From positions 3,100,001 through 3,164,000 of the forward strand of contig CATNEN010000002.1 in the NCBI GenBank assembly GCA_950097015.1: a stretch of DNA of 64,000 bases, in the 5' to 3' direction. The notes below the pieces were generated by a model. The model was not told the DNA's origin. It did no database searches and saw only the letters and a program-made list of their open reading frames with translations. Made by a program: the position numbers and the translations under genes. The DNA is from Macrostomum hystrix. Its lineage: Eukaryota; Platyhelminthes; Macrostomidae. Shown piece by piece: positions 1 to 10,168 of the stretch. Within the stretch, counting starts at the first letter, position 1; every line of letters starts with the position of its first letter.

Positions 1-328
1 GGGTCATGAGTAATGAGAAATGGCTCGGGTGGAGGTAGAGAAACGTAGCTTGTGGCCATGCCCCGCGTTGGCTGCGATGGCTTGCGATGCCACTGTAGGA
101 ACTGAGAAATGCGACTGTTTGTAGTCGATAGCCGAAATGTCACAAGAGCGATTTCAATGCGATTCAGTATATTTTATAACAGCCGAGTTGAGCTGGGGTG
201 GCGGCTAAAGCCGCACCCCGTACATCAGTTAACGTGCGTGCCAAGGGGGGTAGAAAGGTGGCAGAGAGAAAGACGCAGAACGCCGCCAACCCCACGCACG
301 CGTGACGGCTGGCGCCGCCTACAATTCT

Positions 329-470
329 CTCCCCACTCCATTCTCTCCCCACTCTCCATTTTCTCCCCACTCTTTCTTCTCTCCCCACTCCATTCTCTCC
401 CCACTCTCCATTTTCTCCCCACTCTCCATTTTCTCCCCACTCTCCATTTTCTCCCCACTCCATTCTCTCC
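329..470. repeat. Minisatellite, about 19-bp unit
   Basis: Variant units built from CTCCCCACTC plus CATTTT, roughly seven copies with length variation. Short open frames on both strands follow from the low-complexity repeat and are not taken as genes. Confidence 0.85.
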
Positions 471-1304
471 TCATTGCTCTTTTTCCAGATTGTGTGGACT
501 CTGGCAGCATTATTTTATTTTATTTCCATTTTCCCGTGAGGAAATCGAATTTAATTTTGTCCGTGTGCGTACTGTACTACATGTGCGAATTCTTTTAGCA
601 GTGTCATTTTCCAATTAGTTATACTCTTGAGCACACTCTGAGAGTACTAGGCACTGCCGTGTTTATTTTCTAACTTTTTAAACTTTTATTTTCTTGGTTC
701 CAGTGCGTTTTTTTACTTGAGCTGCCTCTTTGTTTCTGTAAAATTCTTCAGCGAGATAAACTTTACAAATTGCCGACGGATATGTTTGAGCTGGTACAGT
801 GCGTTGAGCAGTAGGCGCGTTTTTCTGCGGCCATTTCTTCCTGTCTGCGGACAGGAGAAAACCGATCCCATTGTGCCTACTTACATAGTAGTGGCATTAG
901 TATTTTGAAACCGACTGTTCGTATTTTTTCCATTGCGATTTTTATTTTACAAATCTAATCCCAATTTTAGTCCCAATTTTTCAGCAGTTTTTTCTAAATG
1001 CTAGCCGTCAACTAATTACAAATGTATCTTTGCTCAATTCAGAGTGTGTGCATGCGTGCCAGACCCAATGCTATTCCCATTTTGTCGAACTGTCCTAGCT
1101 GCCATTATTCGCCAGTTCGTATTTCCTTAGTCTTTTATTTTTCCAATTCAGCCTAATTCTAATTTACAGTATTTTTATTCACCTTACTACAAGTAGTAAA
1201 CGACTTGAAGTCAATCCTAATTTGCTTAAAACTTCTGGTTTGATTATGAAAACATTTCTGTGAAAAGTCTTACACAATAATTTCTTTCCTTTTATTCGGT
1301 TACC

Positions 1305-1570
1305 CGGATTGGACACCAACCCGTACCCTTCGCCCGAAAACTGACCCGGATTGGACACCAACCCGTACTCTTCGGCCGAAAACTGACCCGGATTGGACAC
1401 CAACCCGTACTCTTCGCCCGAAAACTGACCCGGACTGGACACCAACCCGTACTCTTCGCCCGAAAACTGACCCGGATTGGACACCAATCCGTACTCTTTG
1501 CACGGAAACTGACCCGGATTGGACACCAATCCGTACTCTTCGCCCGGAAACTGATCCGGATAGACAGCCC
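1305..1570. repeat. Minisatellite, 42-bp unit
   Basis: About six copies of a 42-bp unit containing CCCGGATTGGACACCAACC and a GTACTCTTCG block, with a few substitutions per copy. Because 42 is a multiple of three, several frames stay open through the array. Those open frames are artefacts. Confidence 0.9.
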
Positions 1571-1845
1571 AGAGCATTCAGTACTTTTCGGGTCAAACTT
1601 CCGGTAATCTGTGTTCTCCGATCCGGTGTTTCGTCCCGGAACGTTTTTAGCTGATCCGGCTACCAGTTTTGGAACGAAAAAAGTATGAACGGCCGGATCA
1701 CGAACGAAATCCGGAGTACATTGTAAACTTTCGTCACTTTTTCGAGCCAATTTACCGGATCACAATACATTACAGAATAGGAAAAATTTCCGGGTGAAGA
1801 CAAAAATTTCCGGGCCAAGTTTCCGGGCGAATTTTTTGACGGGAG

Positions 1846-2060
1846 GGCTGGTTCTACTAATCTACCATAGACTACTAGTCAGGGCTGGTTCTACTAATCT
1901 ACCATAGACTACTAGTCAGGGCTGGTTCTACTAATCTACCATAGACTACTAGTCAGGGCTGGTTCTACTAATCTACCATAGATCTATGGTAGAATCCTCA
2001 CTAGTAGTCTAGACTACTAGTCAGGGCTGGTTCTACTAATCTACCATAGACTACTATTCA
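1846..2060. repeat. Minisatellite, 37-bp unit, with an internal inversion
   Basis: Direct copies of a 37-bp unit starting AGGGCTGGTTCTACTAATCT. Near 1978-2012 a piece of the unit appears in reverse orientation, which creates a palindrome around CTAGTAGTCTAGACTACTAG. Confidence 0.85.
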
Positions 2061-2122
2061 GATTTAACATAGATTAACTAGATAAAGATGCACCGCGATC
2101 TTCATCAGCAATAGATCCTCAC

Positions 2123-5100
2123 CAACTGGGAGATGTCAACCCGATTGCAGAGCAGATCGCTGATAACAGATTTGGCATGCTGTACAGCTCCATCAGGATC
2201 TCGATCGATGAGTATCTTATGAAGGCAGGCATTGACAAGATTAGCAACTAGGGGACTGTTGTCTCGGCGAACTGTCTCGATGCCTTTGCAGTCCATCTTG
2301 TCGTGCTTGTCTGGCTTAGTAAAGTACAGACCAGCGTAGCTGAAGCAAGTTTAGAGAAATACTTTGGGACTTGTAATATGGGATTTATGTGGTAACACTT
2401 AAAAGAATGTGTTTGAATATGAGTCCTTTGAGAATGCCAGGAGTAAAAGTGTCATCAGTATGAGTGTCATGAGTACGATTGTGTCAGGAGTACGATTGTG
2501 TCAGGAGTACGATTGTGTCATGAGTATGATTGTGTCATGAGTACAATTGTGTCATGAGTACAATTGTGTCATGAGTACAATTGTGTCATGAGTACAATTG
2601 TGTCATGAGTACGATTGTGTCATGAGTATGATTGTGTCATGAGTACAATTGTGTCATGAGTACAATTGTGTCATGAGTACAATTGTGTCATGAGTACAAT
2701 TGTGTCATGAGTACAATTGTGTCATGAGTATGATTGTGTCATGAGTATGATTGTGTCATGAGTATGATTGTGTCATGAGTATGATTGTGTCATGATCAAG
2801 ATTGTCATGAGTACAATTGTGTCATGAGTACAATTGTGTCATGAGTACGATTGTGTCATGAGTATGATTGTGTCATGAGTACAATTGTGTCATGAGTATG
2901 ATTGTGTCATGAGTACAATTGTGTCATGAGTACAATTGTGTCATGAGTACAATTGTGTCATGAGTACAATTGTGTCATGAGTACAATTGTGTCATGAGTA
3001 CAATTGTGTCATGAGTACAATTGTGTCATGAGTATGATTGTGTCATGAGTACGATTGTGTCATGAGTATGATTGTGTCATGAGTATGATTGTGTCACGAG
3101 TATGAGTAATATGAGCACAAAATTCATAAGAACAGAAATGAATTCAGGCCCCAATAAAATGCTCACCGCTTCTTATTAATGAGCAGGTAGGGGCAGTAGA
3201 CCTTCTCAAACTCCAGTTTAATTGGTGGCGGAAATTTAGCGCTAATATATTCGGCCGCCTCTCTGCCCAGTTTCATAGCGTCGGCCACCGTGGCAACACT
3301 GAAGCGACACATCACAGAGTCCGTGTCGCCGTAGATCACCTTGGCGTCGTGAGCGTAACCATTGGCAACGGTGTAGCGCTCCTCAACGTAGCGCTTAGTT
3401 TCCATGATCATGACTCGGCCGAAGGCTGTGACACTGGATGAAATGTCCAGGCAGGGCAATTTGCCAACCTGGGCGCCGGTGAAGCCGTAGACTGAGTTGG
3501 CGCTGATTTTCAACGCCAGCTGGCGACCATCAAGCACCTAGCAGCAGGTTAATGTTTTTTAGCCTTATCTATTAGGAAAATAAACTGCACAGAACTTGTA
3601 CTTGCTGAGGGAATTAGGGTGCTAAGGGAGAATAATATTATTCTCTGTTAGGAAATAAACTACGCAAAACTGTATTTGCTACTTATAGTAGAATTAGGGT
3701 GCTGTGGGAGCTTGTAGATCGGGAGTTAGATTCTTATCTCTATAAGGAATTTGTATCCTTAAGTAAGACACCCACTTCCTACTTCACTAGTGCTTCAGTT
3801 CACCCAGTTGTAAAATGGATGCCAGCATCAGTTGGGTTAGACCAGGGGTCGGCAAACTTATTAGCTAGCGGGCCAAAGAGAGAACCTAATAGATCACAGT
3901 GACTGTATTGACTGTAGAAATTTGAGACAGGGGAGAGACGAGACAGGGGAGAAATGAAGCAGGCGAGAGATGAAACAGGGGAAAGATAAGACATGGGAGA
4001 GACGAGACAATGGAGAGATGGGACAGGGGACAGATAAGCCAGGGGAGAGATGAGACAGGGGAGAGATAAGACAAAGGAGAGATGAGACAGGGGAGAGATA
4101 AGACAGGGGAGAGATGAGACAGGGGAGAGATGAGACAGGGGAGAGATGAGACAGGGGAGAGATGAGACAGGGGAGAGACAAGACAATGGAGAGATAAGAA
4201 ACGGAGAGATAAGACAGGATACTATTGGTGTCGGAAGGGGGCAACGGGTTGGATTTGGGAGCTTCGAGTGCCGCATCTGGCCGGCGGGCCGGAGTTTGCC
4301 GACCCTTGGGTTAGACATTATGGTGGGTGTGGCGGCAGAAAAAATAGAATAACTTTCTATCATTTCTACTAGCAGTAGGCAACTCAGGAAAACAATACAA
4401 AGCAATTAAAAACCGGCCACTCACTCGCTTCTTAAACTCGTCCGTCTCATTCTTTAGATCGTCTTTCGCTCTCTTCCTAGCGTTGAGCAGTTGCTCAAGA
4501 ATCTCTGGCAGTAGGCCTTTCCTAACGTCGCGTTTAACAAAGTATGAGCCGCATGGTGTCTTGATGTACTCATCCGGCTGGAGATTGTACCTGGCGATGG
4601 AGGCCTGGTCTAGCAGGGTTGTGTAGCAAAGATTATGCGCCATCATGATCGACGGATACAGGGAAGAGAAATCCAGAGTGGCTATGGGGGTGGTGTAGTA
4701 GCCTTTGACAGGCTCAATCACAGTAGCGCCTGTGTACTCATCGCCCTGCTCAACCTTCTGGGTGGGCAGAAGCAGATCCTGCTCCTTGGCTTTGCGCAGC
4801 AGCTGGGAGATCACTTTCACCTGGGAATAGTGTGTAGGATACGATATATGAGATGCTTAACACAGGTGCAGTGTAGTGTATTGAAGACACTTTGACAAGA
4901 AAGTACGCTTATAAATAGAATATAGAAATGCTCATCTCAACATAGAAATGGTTTATATCAACATAGAAATGGTTTATATCAATACAGAAATGGCACATCT
5001 TAATACAGAAATGGCGAATTTCAAAATAGAAATGGCACATCTCAATATAGAAATGGCACATCTCAATATAGAAATGGCACATCTTAGAATAGAAATGGCA

Positions 5101-8100
5101 CATCTCAATATAGAAATGGCACATCTCAATATAGAAATGGCACATCTCATTATAAAAATGGCAAATCTAAAAATAGAAATGGCAAATCTAAAAATTGAAA
5201 CGAAAAAATGAATAAATTGAAATTTATTCTATGTAGAAATGGCTTATATCAATACAGAAATGGCACATCTTAGTATGGAAATGGCACATCTCAAAATATA
5301 AATGGCACATCTTAATATAGAAATGGTACATCTTAATATAGAAATGACACATCTTAATATAGAAATGGTACATCTTAATATAGAAATGGCACATCTTAAT
5401 ATAGAAATGGCACATCAAAAAACTGAAATGGCACATGTGAATATAGAAATGGCACATTTCAATATAGAAATGCCATATCACAAAACAGAAATGGCACATC
5501 TCAATATAGAAATGGCACACCCCAGAAAAGGAACCACAAGCACATACCTGCTGGCCCCTAGACAGCAGAAAGGTGAGCGGCACGCCAGTAACTCTGGCCA
5601 TCTCCATATAGTTCACAAGGCACATGAGCTTGTCCATGAGACGCAATGGTAGGTAGGCATCTTTCAGACAGTAGACAGCCAGCCTTCGCCTAGTTTGCTC
5701 GTTGCCATTCTGCAAGTCGGTGATGATAGAGTGCTGCACATCCTCTTTTTGTTCGTGCAGGAAATGATAAGAAACCGCATTGAGCGAGTAGCTGCGCAGT
5801 TTGTAGTCTCTGAATAGGATCTGCAGCAAGTCCAGCTGTACCCGGCCCTCCATATTAACCCACTTGTTCTCTCGGCGGCCCATCTGTTTAGACTGAATCT
5901 GAGCCTCCCGAATGCTGGACTTGGCGCCGGCGATGCGGCCCAGGAATGGAAACTGCTGCACTTTTAGTGTTGCCGCCCGCTTCAGCAGGTAGGGCATATC
6001 AAAGTTCTGGATGTTGTAGCCGGTGATCACGTCTGGATCTACGTCGCGAACGAATGCCGACCAGGCTGCTAGAAGCTCCTGTTCTGTCTTGAAGGACAGC
6101 ACCTGGAGGGCAGAGAGGAGGTTGTTGGGATCTGGTAGATTAGTAATGGGATCTGGTAGATTATTGTTGGGATCTGGTAGATTATTGATGGGATCTGCTA
6201 GAATTTTGATGGGATCTGGTAGATTAGTAATGGGATCTGGTAGATAATTGATAGGATCTGGTAGATTGGTGATGGGATCTGGTAGATAAGTGATGGGATC
6301 TGGTAGATTATTGTTGGGATCTGGTAGATTATTGAGGGGATCTGGTAGATTAGTAATGGGATCTGGTAGATTATTGTTGGGATCTGGTAGATTATTGATG
6401 GGATCTGGTAGATTGGCGATAGGATCTGGTAGATATGTGATGGGATCTGGTAGATAAGTGATGGGATCTGGAAGATAAGTGATGGGATCTGGTAGATAAG
6501 TGATGGGATCTGACAGATGGGATGGGATTTCTAGAATGGATTTTAGAGTTGGTGATGGGTTCCAGAGAGTTAAATTTGCGATCTAAATGTATCTCTTACC
6601 TGAGATCCGACAATGGAGGCGCAGGTGCCCAGAGTGAAGACATTCCTAATAAACGGATCAGCTTCGCCATGTCGCACAACCATGTTGGCAATCTGAATCA
6701 CCGGGTCGCGCTCCGGCTCTGGGAAGACTCCGCGCCTGCCGGCGCACTCGATGTCGAAGCTCAGAATGCGCAGCGGCGCCACCTTACTCCAGATGCCCTC
6801 GGCCGGGTGGGCGACAACGTCGGACCAGACCGCAACATCGGCTTCCAGCTGGCAGCGAGACTGCGGAGCCAGACGATTTTCTTTCTCGCGCAGAGTGTAC
6901 TTGCCGGCCGGCAGTTCTACCTGAAAAAGATGGAAATTGTTTGACGATATTAATCACGTTATGTGCTACTGAATTCAGCATTATAAGTAGAATGTTGCGG
7001 AAAACTCGGTTATAATATAAAGGACAATGCAAAAACTTGATGGTAAAAGAAGAGGGATAAGAAGAAATAGAAACGGAGCCTGAAGGAAAAGACAGTGAGC
7101 CTAAAGGAATGGCCGGTGAGCCTGAAGGAAAAGCCGCTTACCCAGCAGCAGCCAACCAGTCCAGTATCAGCCATGAAGCGGATCTCAAAGTCAATATTAG
7201 CTTCAAACAGGCTGAAGTGATGGGAGCCGCGGCCTGACTGCCAGCTGAAGCCCTGCTCAAGCAGCCGCTTTGCCGGGGCCATCAGGCGCTGAAGAGCAAC
7301 GGTGATGCGAATGAAGGCCTGTTTGCGATTTCTATGAAATCCGTAGATACTCTCTTTGTCAACTAGTCGAACAGCTACAACAGCTTCAACGATGCCTTCC
7401 CGATTTCCGCGCAGATCTTTGAGCACAGCCTGGTTGAGTGCCTGACGAAACGGATGACAGTCGGCTGGACTGAAGCCCTCCGGCGCAGGGACAAAAAAGT
7501 ACGGATAGAATCCGTGCACATGTACTAATACGGAGTGCCCGGTCTCTGTTATGCCGTACATGCGAACTACGGGACTGGCGCCTGAGCTGCTGCTGCTGTT
7601 GCTGCTGGCTGGCAGGGTGTAGCAGTCCAAATCCATCTGCTGGAATATCAGCGGTTGAGTAGCAGGATCGTGAGCATTGGCCAAAGCTGATCGGCGCCAT
7701 TTTTTAGCGTCTGCTCCGGCTGCGGCCGCGGCTGCAGACGCAGCGTCGGCGTCGATGACGGCAGCATCCGCGGCGTCGGCTTCAGCTGCGTCGGCCTCCT
7801 CTTCGAACATGGCCAGCTCCTGGGGATGATGATTAGGGCGCATTTTATGAGGGCACATTATTATTATTGTTACCGATTCCAGGCCACAAGCACGGTTTAT
7901 GACCAATTCCAGACAACGAGCATGGTCTATGACCAATTCTAGTCAGCAAGCATGGTCTATGACCAATTCTAGTCAGCAAGCATGGTCTATGACCAATTCT
8001 AGTCAGCAAGCATGGTCTATGACCGATTCTAATCAGCAAGGATGGTCTATGACCGATTCTAATCAGCAAGGATGGTCTATGACCGATTCTAATCAGCAAG

Positions 8101-8487
8101 GATGGTCTATGACCGATTCTAATCAGCAAGGATGGTCTATGACCGATTCTAATCAGCAAGGATGGTCTATGACCGATTCTAATCAGCAAGGATGGTCTAT
8201 GACCGATTCTAATCAGCAAGCATGGTCTATGACCGATTCTAGTCAGCAAGCATGGTGACCAATGACCTATAACCATTGATCGATTGAGCAAAGCTCACCT
8301 GCTCAAACGTGGACCTGCCGTAATCTCCGTCGCTACCACCACCGTCGTCATCATCGTCATTGAATCGGCGCCGCTTAGCAGCCGCGGCAGCGCCAGCCGA
8401 GGAAGACCCGGAGGCGGCGTGCTTTGATGCGGACGACCCACCACGACCGCCGCCGCCACTTCCGGTTGGAAAACGACGACCGGACAT
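2123..8487 (-). CDS. POLD1: DNA polymerase delta catalytic subunit (3' end missing)
   Basis: Catalytic subunit of replicative polymerase delta: lagging-strand DNA synthesis and 3'-5' proofreading in the nucleus. Seven exons on minus, all with GT-AG borders: 8299-8487, 7142-7819, 6600-6920, 5548-6102, 4425-4820, 3167-3537, 2123-2339. They join in frame to about 909 residues. Exonuclease motifs are [10 protein letters not shown] (exon 3), [12 protein letters not shown] and YCLKDAYLP (exon 4). Polymerase motif [15 protein letters not shown], is in exon 5. Motifs B ([12 protein letters not shown]) and C (YGDTDSVM) are in exon 6. KKRYAGL spans the exon 6/7 junction. The start is the first ATG, leading into a Gly/Ser/Ala-rich tail and a KRRR basic stretch. 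Exon 7 stops at DISQL before a donor. The thumb end and both C-terminal Cys modules are not visible, so the gene runs off the window edge or is truncated. THOC5 lies upstream on the same strand. Confidence 0.96.
2447..3105. repeat. 17-bp minisatellite in POLD1 intron 6
   Basis: About 38 copies of a 17-bp unit, GTGTCATGAGTACAATT, with variants TACGATT and TATGATT scattered through the array. It fills most of the intron between exons 6 and 7 (2340-3166) and starts about 55 nt past the exon 6 donor. Confidence 0.95.
3757..3834 (+). mobile_element. SINE core fragment
   Basis: The stretch with AGACACC, GCTTCAGTTCACCCAG, TGTAAAATGG and CCAGCAT matches, with some divergence, the core of the longer tRNA-derived SINE at 58998-59300. 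The tRNA-like head is absent, so this is a 5'-truncated or eroded copy. The hAT element that follows is inserted at its 3' edge. Confidence 0.6.
3843..4308. mobile_element. Non-autonomous hAT element (MITE) with 8-bp target duplication
   Basis: The left terminus CAGGGGTCGGCAAACTT and the right terminus, which reads CAAGGGTCGGCAAACTC on the opposite strand, are inverted repeats. GGTTAGAC is duplicated exactly on both sides (3835-3842 and 4309-4316), the 8-bp signature of hAT insertion. There is no transposase. The middle is an expanded array of a 16-bp unit close to GAGACAGGGGAGAGAT. It lies in the POLD1 intron between exons 5 and 6. Confidence 0.93.
4918..5525. repeat. 21-bp minisatellite in POLD1 intron 4
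   Basis: About 25 copies of a 21-bp unit close to ATAGAAATGGCACATCTCAAT, interrupted near 5190-5235. It begins about 20 nt after the exon 4 donor at 5547. Open frames through it on both strands follow from the unit length. Confidence 0.95.
6128..6535. repeat. 21-bp minisatellite in POLD1 intron 3
   Basis: About 19 copies of a unit close to GGGATCTGGTAGATTATTG, degenerating towards 6500. It begins about 25 nt from the exon 4 acceptor (6103) and fills most of the intron between exons 3 and 4. Confidence 0.95.
7885..8258. repeat. 30-bp minisatellite in POLD1 intron 1
   Basis: About 12 copies of a 30-bp unit with the words CTATGACCGATTCTAATCAG and CAAGGATGGT. Edge copies carry AGTCAGCAAGCATGG variants, while central copies are nearly identical. 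It occupies most of the intron between exons 1 and 2. Confidence 0.95.
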
Positions 8488-10168
8488 GACAAATGATTTT
8501 AGCAAATGGTTTGTCTGGCGCAAATATTACACAGCTGAGGGATGACACAGAAGAGATGATAGAGCTGAAAATAATGGTATTTCATACTGTCTTACCAGAC
8601 AGAGCAAGAAAATAACTATTGTACCCGATAAATATGAGGGTCTGAACATCAAATCCTACTGAGATGGGATTCTGACCATTAAGTCCCACTGGGATGGGAT
8701 TCTGACCATCAAGTCCCACTGGGATGGGATTCTGACCATCAAGTGCCACTGAGATGGGATTCTGACCATCAAGTCCCACTGGGATGGGATTCTGACCATC
8801 AAATCTTACTGAGATGGGATTCTGACCATCAAATCCTACTGAGATGGGATTCTGATCATCAAATCCTACTGAGATGGGATTCTGACCATCAAATCCTACT
8901 GAGATGGGATTCTGACCATCAAATCCTACCGAGATGGGATTCTGACCATCAAATCTTACTGAGATGGGATTCTGACCATCAAATCTTACTGAGATGGGAT
9001 TCTGACCATCAAGTCCCACTGGGATGGGATTCTGACCATCAAATCTTACTGAGATGGGATTCTGACCATCAAATCTTACTGAGATGGGATTCTGACCATC
9101 AAATCCTACTGAGATGGGATTCTGATCATCAAGTCCTAATGAGATTGGATTCTGACCATCAAATCCTACTGAGATGGGATTCTGATCATCAAGTCCTACT
9201 GAGATGGGATTCTGACCATCAAATCCTACCGAGATGGGATTCTGACCATCAAATCCTACTGAGATGGGATTCTGACCATCAAGTCCTACTGAGATGGGAT
9301 TCTGACCATCAAATCCTACCGAGATGGGATTCTGACCATCAAATCTTACCGAGATGGGATTCTGACCATCAAATCCTACCGAGATGGGATTCTGACCATC
9401 AAGTCCTACTGAGATGGGATTCTGACCATCAAATCCCACTGGGATGGGATTCTGATCATCAAATCTTACTGAGATGGGATTCTGACCATCAAGTCCTACT
9501 GAGATGGGATTCTGACCATCAAATCTTACTGAGATGGGATTCTGACCATCAAGTCCTACTGAGATGGGATTCTGACCATCAAATCCTACCGAGATGGGAT
9601 TCTGACCATCAAGTCCTACTGAGATGGGATTCTGACCATCAAGTCCTACTGAGATGGGATTCTGACCATCAAGTCCTACCGAGATGGGATTCTGACCATC
9701 AAATCTTACTGAGATGGGATTCTGACCATCAAGTCCTACTGAGATGGGATTCTGACCATCAAATCCTACCGAGATGGGATTCTGACCATCAAATCTCACT
9801 GGGATGGGATTCTGACCATCAAATCTTACTGAGAGGGGGTATTAGACTAACCAATAAACTGTAAAAACCTTGATCATTGAAAGATAAAAACAAAAAGTTA
9901 ACACTTGGCAACTAGACTTGTCAAAATAATAAAACTGACACTTGTCACACGTTATATTTAGCATTGTTTGAACTTCAATAGTTGGAACTAGGTAATTGCC
10001 AAATGCATGCTACTGATGCGATAGTGCTGACAGGTACTGCAGGGGTAATTGGGATAATAGGGATTTTAGTTTGAATTTAGTAACAGAGTGAACTAATGGG
10101 AGCACAAATAAAACACTCAATGTATTTCCCTATCCAACAGACTTCAAATTGGGACTTGAAACTGTACA
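8488..10168. repeat. POLD1-THOC5 intergenic space with a 30-bp array at 8640-9838
   Basis: From 8640 to 9838 there are about 40 copies of a 30-bp unit, words AAATCCTACTGAGATGGGAT and TCTGACCATC. Copies mix GTCCCACTGGG, TCTTACTGAG and TCCTACCGAG variants. The two 370-400-codon open frames through it, one per strand, are consequences of the repeat. The rest of the space shows no gene. Both neighbours are transcribed leftwards, so this space should hold the POLD1 promoter and the THOC5 3' flank. Confidence 0.9.

Larger units (their letters stand above)
1..2122. other. Gene-free flank downstream of POLD1 exon 7
   Basis: No exon with conserved protein sequence is visible on either strand. The stretch holds three minisatellites, listed separately, in otherwise AT-rich DNA. 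On the minus strand it is probably intron sequence of POLD1, because exon 7 ends with a splice donor at 2122 and the remaining conserved C-terminal part of the enzyme does not appear before the window edge. Confidence 0.6.

Noticed and set aside
8582-9864. Long open frames on both strands (about 405 and 373 codons)
   Set aside because: They run through a 30-bp tandem array. A unit length divisible by three keeps several frames open on both strands, and there is no independent start, splice or composition evidence for a protein.
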